From Pseudocolwellia sp048296855 (lineage in GTDB: Bacteria > Pseudomonadota > Gammaproteobacteria > Enterobacterales > Alteromonadaceae), in assembly GCA_048296855.1 (NCBI GenBank), contig CP182631.1: DNA of 64,000 nucleotides; one strand, given 5' to 3'. The notes under the pieces were generated by a model. It made no database searches. It worked only from the letters and a program-made list of their open reading frames with translations, and had not been told where the DNA came from. A program made the position numbers and the translations under genes. Positions 59,555 through 64,000 of the stretch are shown one piece after another; position 1 is the first letter of the stretch, and each line of letters begins with the position of its first letter.

Positions 59555-61402
59555 TTAATTGTCATGCAGAGCATCATAAATATTTTGAGCCAGTACCTTA
59601 CTAATACCTGGAACTTTAGTTAAGGTTTCAATATCAGCTGCTAATACTTCTTGCATTCCACCTAAATACTTTAATAAGGCTTGTCTTTTTTTAGCGCCTA
59701 TTCCCTCAATAGATTCTAATGCTGATTTTTTACTAACTTTTTGACGTTTTGCTCTGTGACCAGCAATAGCAAACCGATGCGACTCATCTCTAATATGCTG
59801 TACTAAATGCAAAGCTGGAGATGTTGCAGGTAAAGAAATAAGTTGATGACTCCCCGCTAAAATTAACGTCTCTAATCCAGGCTTACGCGACTCCCCTTTT
59901 GCCACACCAACAAGTAACGGTGTTTTATCAAGTTTTAATTCAGCAAAAAATTGTTCAGCCTCTGCCAGCTGCCCTTTACCACCGTCAATAAAAACAATAT
60001 CAGGCATTTTTTCTAAACTTGCATTCAAATAACGTTTATTCAGAGCAAATGCCATAGCCGCATAATCATCACCGGGTGTAATACCATGCACGTTATAACG
60101 CCTGTAATCACTCTTTAAAGGACCGTTTTGATCAAACACAACATTAGACGCGACAGTTTGTTGCCCCATCGTATGGCTAATATCGAAACACTCTAAGCGA
60201 TTTATACCACCCGTTAGTTCAAATACTTCATTCAATGCAGCAAAACGCGCTTGAATGGACTCTTTTTCACTGTTTTTAGTTAATAATGCATTAGTGGCAT
60301 TGGTTTGAGCCAGTTTTAAGTATTGTGTTCTTTCCGATCGAACATTGTGTGAAATTTTCACGTCGTTTTCAGCTTGTTCGCTTAACAACTTTTTAAGTTC
60401 TTTAATTGATTCAATAGCATGAGGAATAACAATTTCTTTAGGTATACGCGCTGCTTTAAGATCATCACCTAAATAATGTTGACTAATAAAGGCTTCAATA
60501 ATTTCGCTATCTTCCGTATCAAGAGGCACCGTTGGAAAATAGCTTTTACTACCTAATATTTTTTGGTCGCGAATAAACAAAATATGAATACAGGCTAAAT
60601 TTCTAATACGGTGTAAACCAACCACATCTAGTTCAGACGCTATACCACTTACATATTGTTGTTGCTGTACTTTTCTTAACGTCGCTATTTGATCTCTATA
60701 TTTAGCCGCTTTTTCAAATTCGAGTTGGCTACTAGACACTTCCATTTTATGAACAAGCTCTTTGATTACGTCTGAGTTTTTTCCTCTAAGAAATAACTTA
60801 GCTAACTTAACTTGCTCGCCGTATTCTTCTTGCGAAATTTGATCGACGCAAGGCGCTGAACAACGTCCCAACTGAAACTGTAAACACGGACGAGAACGCG
60901 CTCTATAATAACTGTCTTCACATTGTCGCAACGGAAAAAGCTTCTGCATTAACCTTAAGCTTTCCCACACTGCGCCTACAGTAGGATAAGGGCCAAAGTA
61001 TTCACCTTTAACTTTTCTACCACCACGGTGTAAACCAAGTTTAGGATGTTTATGATCGGTGATCAGTAAATAAGGATAAGACTTATCGTCTCTTAAAAGA
61101 ATATTGTATTTAGGTTGGTATTTTTTAATGTAGTTATTTTCTAAAATTAACGCTTCACCTTCCGTGTGCGTTACTGTTACATCAATAACATTAATACGGT
61201 TGACTAAAGCTTTAGTTTTATTACTGCCTACATCTTTTCTAAAATAGCTTGCTAACCTTTTTTTAAGGTTTTTAGCTTTGCCAACATAGATAATAGTATT
61301 TTTTTGATCATACATCCTATATACCCCTGCTTGTTCACTAACAGAGGATAAAAAGGATTTATGATCAAAAGTTGAATGTTCTAAAGAAGTATTTTCAGAC
61401 AA
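59555..61402 (-). CDS. uvrC: Excinuclease ABC subunit C
   Basis: 615 aa. N-terminal GIY-YIG nuclease (AGVYRMYDQKNTIIYVGKAKNLKKRLASYF) makes the 3' incision; a UVR (UvrB-binding) domain lies near 205-240 (LVHKMEVSSSQLEFEKAAKYRDQIATL); the C-terminal RNase H-like nuclease (ECFDISHTMG, DYAAMAFAL, FIDGGKGQL) makes the 5' incision; two helix-hairpin-helix motifs end the protein. Two bases separate it from uvrY, so the genes are co-transcribed. Confidence 0.96.
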   Translation of the reverse strand: MSENTSLEHSTFDHKSFLSSVSEQAGVYRMYDQKNTIIYVGKAKNLKKRLASYFRKDVGSNKTKALVNRINVIDVTVTHTEGEALILENNYIKKYQPKYNILLRDDKSYPYLLITDHKHPKLGLHRGGRKVKGEYFGPYPTVGAVWESLRLMQKLFPLRQCEDSYYRARSRPCLQFQLGRCSAPCVDQISQEEYGEQVKLAKLFLRGKNSDVIKELVHKMEVSSSQLEFEKAAKYRDQIATLRKVQQQQYVSGIASELDVVGLHRIRNLACIHILFIRDQKILGSKSYFPTVPLDTEDSEIIEAFISQHYLGDDLKAARIPKEIVIPHAIESIKELKKLLSEQAENDVKISHNVRSERTQYLKLAQTNATNALLTKNSEKESIQARFAALNEVFELTGGINRLECFDISHTMGQQTVASNVVFDQNGPLKSDYRRYNVHGITPGDDYAAMAFALNKRYLNASLEKMPDIVFIDGGKGQLAEAEQFFAELKLDKTPLLVGVAKGESRKPGLETLILAGSHQLISLPATSPALHLVQHIRDESHRFAIAGHRAKRQKVSKKSALESIEGIGAKKRQALLKYLGGMQEVLAADIETLTKVPGISKVLAQNIYDALHDN

Positions 61403-61404
61403 GT

Positions 61405-62049
61405 TTATAGCTTTTCAGTTTTTAACATTCCATGTCGTATAGCCAAATGAGTAAGTTCTACATCATTACCCACATTAAGTTTTTCAAACATTCTATAGCG
61501 ATAGCTATTAATCGTTTTACTACTTAACATTAATTGTTCAGATATATCTGGAACTTTTTCACCACGCGTTATCATTAGCATTATCTGCAATTCTCTTTCA
61601 GATAATAAATTAAACGGGTTTTCTTCTGAAGACTTAAACTGACTTAACGCCATTTGTTGCGCAATATCAGGTGTAATGTATCGTTGGCCACTATGAACCG
61701 CACGAATAGCATTAACCATTTCATCAGGTCCAGCACTCTTAGTTAAATAACCAGCAGCACCAATTTGCATAACTTTAGTAGGAATGGGGTCTTCAGTATA
61801 AACAGTTAACACAATAATTTTAATATCAGGAGAATAACGAATAATTTTTTTAGTCGCTTCTAAGCCTCCAATACCAGGCATATTCATATCCATTAAAACA
61901 ACATCAGGTTCATTTTTTCGGCAAAATTGAACAGCCTCTTCACCCGTAGACGCTTCACCGATCACCTTAAGTCCTTTTACTTCATCAAGAATTTTACGGA
62001 TCCCCGTTCTTACTAATTCATGATCATCAACAAGTAAAACATTAATCAA
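61405..62049 (-). CDS. uvrY: Response regulator UvrY/GacA
   Basis: 214 aa, NarL/LuxR-type response regulator. Receiver with phospho-acceptor D54 (VVLMDMNMPG) and K104-type lysine (TKSAG), then a LuxR helix-turn-helix (LSERELQIMLMITRGEKVPDISEQLMLSSKTINSYRYRMFEKL). Partner of BarA/GacS-type kinases, controlling CsrB-like small RNAs in relatives. Confidence 0.94.
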   Translation of the reverse strand: MINVLLVDDHELVRTGIRKILDEVKGLKVIGEASTGEEAVQFCRKNEPDVVLMDMNMPGIGGLEATKKIIRYSPDIKIIVLTVYTEDPIPTKVMQIGAAGYLTKSAGPDEMVNAIRAVHSGQRYITPDIAQQMALSQFKSSEENPFNLLSERELQIMLMITRGEKVPDISEQLMLSSKTINSYRYRMFEKLNVGNDVELTHLAIRHGMLKTEKL

Positions 62050-62194
62050 TGCACTAACACCTCAACCTATAAATATAGGATTAAAAAAGAATAAATCATA
62101 GCCAACTAGAGTATAAGTAAAATTTAATGTAACACAATAAAATTATTAGATTTTTCGGAAAACAAATAAAAACCAACGTGAATACATTATACAA

Positions 62195-62455
62195 TTATAG
62201 TTTATTTTTAGTCAGCCAACTGTTTAATAAACCAATTTGACCATTTTTATATGCTGCGTAAGTCAACCGAACGGCATTACTCATGATCATACTGTCTGAC
62301 CATTGTGTTTGCTCTGATATCAATTGATAACATTCTAATGCTTCTTGAGATAAGTAACCCCGCATCTCTCTTTTACCTTTTTCTTTTTGTCTTTCTCTAT
62401 ACTTTTTTTGCTTTTCAGCGTTTGTCATCGCCTTTTTTTTAACCACTTCAGTCAT
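62195..62455 (-). CDS. Small conserved basic protein, possibly DNA-binding
   Basis: 86 aa. Strongly basic helical N-terminus (KKKAMTNAEKQKKYRERQKEKGKREMRGYLSQEAL) followed by a hydrophobic/helical half. It resembles small ribbon-helix-helix-like accessory proteins, but I cannot assign it. ATG 62455 follows AGGTTGTGTT. Confidence 0.7.
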   Translation of the reverse strand: MTEVVKKKAMTNAEKQKKYRERQKEKGKREMRGYLSQEALECYQLISEQTQWSDSMIMSNAVRLTYAAYKNGQIGLLNSWLTKNKL

Positions 62456-62548
62456 AACACAACCTATTTATCCCCTACAATAGGCAATATGGTTACGCAT
62501 AACCTTAAAAAAGGCAATAAAAATGTGTTTTTTAACAAATCAGAGTTG

Positions 62549-62572
62549 TTTAGTGTACAAGTGTTCGCTAAA
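62549..62572 (+). promoter_or_regulatory. FabR-like operator upstream of fabA
   Basis: A 24-bp dyad, TTTAGnGnACAnnTGTnCnCTAAA, lies about 53 bp before the fabA start. It closely follows the FabR-type palindrome found before fabA and fabB in relatives, so unsaturated-fatty-acid control is likely. Confidence 0.65.
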
Positions 62573-62624
62573 GTAGCGCCCTAAAATTTAATATTAAAGT
62601 AATCAAAAGTTGGGATCCTAAATC

Positions 62625-63140
62625 ATGGAACAAAAAAACGCTTACACTAAAGAAGATTTAATAAAAGCAGGTACGGGTGAAATGTTTGGTGAAGGCAATA
62701 GCCAGTTACCTTCTGACAACATGCTCATGATGGATCGCATCATAAAAATTAATGAAGACGGCGGTGAACACGGTAAAGGTGAAATTATTGCTGAACTTGA
62801 TATAAACCCTGACTTATGGTTTTTCGATTGTCATTTCAAAGGCGACCCAGTAATGCCGGGTTGTTTAGGCCTAGATGCCATGTGGCAATTAGTCGGTTTT
62901 TACTTAGCATGGTCTGGCGGACCAGGTAGAGGTCGTGCGCTAGGTGTGGGAGAAGTTAAATTTACTGGGCAAGTATTACCTACAGCTAAAAAAGTAACGT
63001 ATACCATTACCTTTAAACGTGTAATTAAGCGTAAATTATTTATGGGTATTGCTGACGGTACAGTGGCGGTTGACGGAAAAGTAATTTACACCGCTAAAGA
63101 CTTAAAAGTAGGTTTATTTACAGATACTTCAGCTTTTTAA
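62625..63140 (+). CDS. fabA: 3-hydroxydecanoyl-ACP dehydratase/isomerase FabA
   Basis: 171 aa hot-dog enzyme that starts unsaturated fatty-acid synthesis by dehydration and isomerisation at C10. Catalytic H70 (FFDCHFKGDPVMPGC) and D84 (LGLDAMWQ) are present. Followed by its own terminator. Unsaturated fatty acids matter for cold membrane fluidity. Confidence 0.96.
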   Translation: MEQKNAYTKEDLIKAGTGEMFGEGNSQLPSDNMLMMDRIIKINEDGGEHGKGEIIAELDINPDLWFFDCHFKGDPVMPGCLGLDAMWQLVGFYLAWSGGPGRGRALGVGEVKFTGQVLPTAKKVTYTITFKRVIKRKLFMGIADGTVAVDGKVIYTAKDLKVGLFTDTSAF

Positions 63141-63190
63141 TTCAAACTAGCTTTGTATGCTTTTAAGGATTAATGCTAATCCTGAAAACA

Positions 63191-63220
63191 AAAAAACACC
63201 TTATCTTTAAGGTGTTTTTT
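63191..63220 (+). terminator. Rho-independent terminator of fabA
   Basis: AAAAAACACCTT/AAGGTGTTTTTT stem with ATCTTT loop and a T-run. Symmetric, so it probably also serves the convergent DUF3466 gene. Confidence 0.9.
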
Positions 63221-63313
63221 TATATCTAATACCAAAACATTAATGAATTGACTTATTTTATACTTGGTATAAGACTTACCCGTTCAATTAATAAAACAGG
63301 TATGTATTTGTTA

Positions 63314-64000
63314 TTACTTAAAAAGCTTTCTTCTAAAGCCTACTACTAATAAAACAAGTGGCATAAACAAACCAAAACTAGCACCTTGTCTTTCAATTTT
63401 CTCTTCAACCTCTGAGCAATTATCAATTTCGCCATTAATCGGTTGTAATTTTACTGCCCTAACAACTTCTTCTTGAATAGGGTCACCTTTAGTATCCAAA
63501 ACCTCATTTCCAAAAAAGTCTCTTGCGTTAGTTTTAGTAAGCGCACTTGCTGATATTTCATTATTATCATTAATACTTTTAGCATCAATAATAATATAAT
63601 CTGACTCACAAGTAAGAAGCGTATTTAAATCAGTAAAAGTGTCAGTATTCGTGTCATATAAAAAACCATGAGTTCTTCTTGGAATTCCACTTGCAACAAC
63701 ATGCGTTTCCACTTCACCTTGCCCTACAATTAAACCATTATTATTAATGGCTTTAGCTGTAGTTGAACTTCCTGTAAAAAAGCTATCAGGCATGATCATT
63801 TCTAAGTCACTAACATTATTTGTATCAATATAATAGAATGAATTGGTCGTTACACCGCCAATAATAGACTGTACATACCCTACCGCAGTACCTACATCAT
63901 TAATATCGTTTGCTCTAGAATTATAATAAGTTTCATGATCTGTATTTAAATCGTAAACGTTACCGTCTTTAAACATGACCGCATAAGTTAATTTAAATTC
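63314..64000 (-). CDS. DUF3466-family surface protein, C-terminal part
   Basis: The frame is open to the window edge, so the N-terminus is missing. Repeats of the type ANDINDVGTAVGYVQ, AKAINNNGLIVGQGE and AKSINDNNEISASA, typical of DUF3466 beta-repeat proteins, are followed by a C-terminal GASFGLFMPLVLLVVGFRRKLFK, a hydrophobic helix with basic end like the GlyGly-CTERM sorting signal. Probably exported and processed by a rhomboid-type system. Confidence 0.85.
   Translation of the reverse strand, partial: EFKLTYAVMFKDGNVYDLNTDHETYYNSRANDINDVGTAVGYVQSIIGGVTTNSFYYIDTNNVSDLEMIMPDSFFTGSSTTAKAINNNGLIVGQGEVETHVVASGIPRRTHGFLYDTNTDTFTDLNTLLTCESDYIIIDAKSINDNNEISASALTKTNARDFFGNEVLDTKGDPIQEEVVRAVKLQPINGEIDNCSEVEEKIERQGASFGLFMPLVLLVVGFRRKLFK

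Noticed and set aside
62387..62584. 65-codon ORF between the small basic gene and fabA
   Set aside because: It overlaps the opposite gene and the FabR-like operator; no supporting signal.

Overview
The window is AT-rich (my estimate is the mid-30s % GC) gammaproteobacterial chromosome. It most resembles a marine Colwelliaceae genome (Colwellia/Thalassotalea-like). This rests on gene content and order: bioBFCD, fabA, yejK/yejLM, pyrC, and a uvrY-uvrC-pgsA-tRNA Gly/Cys/Leu block that is also found in E. coli. The organism itself is inferred, not proven.

Region 1 (1-3218) is the end of a biotin operon: bioB (partial), bioF, bioC, bioD. Region 2 (about 3390-23602) is a large sedentary chromosomal integron array. 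I count 43 attC sites, of which two are clearly truncated or decayed, all in one orientation. The left edge carries a perfect LexA box, a good Pc-like promoter and an attI-like junction, but no integron integrase lies in the window. Cassette ends can be placed because each cassette's first bases (GTTRRRY...) are the reverse complement of its own last bases. Twenty-two cassettes carry recognisable ORFs, mostly small membrane, secreted or lipoproteins. They also include a TIR-like protein with a 33-residue repeat tail, a metalloprotease, a RibD/DHFR-like reductase, an SRPBCC protein and a PAS-GGDEF protein. Twenty other cassettes are copies of one roughly 250-bp, apparently non-coding element. 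It has a conserved hairpin whose stem changes in a compensatory way between copies (GCTTTGCC/GGCAAAGC versus GCTTTGTT/AACAAAGC). One more non-coding cassette holds a perfect 22-bp inverted repeat.

Region 3 (23.6-28.1 kb) follows the decayed end of the array: a broken membrane gene, a small membrane protein, a BLUF blue-light sensor, a YkgJ-type protein, a MarC-family protein, a delta-class carbonic anhydrase, and an orphan HicB antitoxin preceded by four C/G-rich repeats of exact 33-bp period. Region 4 (28.4-47.8 kb) is mostly core: hpd, a tyrosine recombinase, a LysR regulator, an HPP-family membrane protein, fumC, nhaA, a GNAT protein, an ArsP-like permease with a small thioredoxin, a cytochrome c, a pyrC-PTPS-M23 peptidase operon, and yejK/yejLM. 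Region 5 (47.9-57.7 kb) has tRNA-Pro and then a catabolic-looking cluster on the minus strand: TonB-dependent receptor, two LigF-like glutathione S-transferases, an SDR dehydrogenase, an aldehyde dehydrogenase and a cupin. A divergent glutathione reductase sits beside it. Together these suggest glutathione-dependent breakdown of an imported ether or similar compound. Region 6 (57.9-64 kb) holds seven tRNA genes, pgsA, uvrC, uvrY, fabA with a FabR-like operator, and a partial DUF3466 protein.
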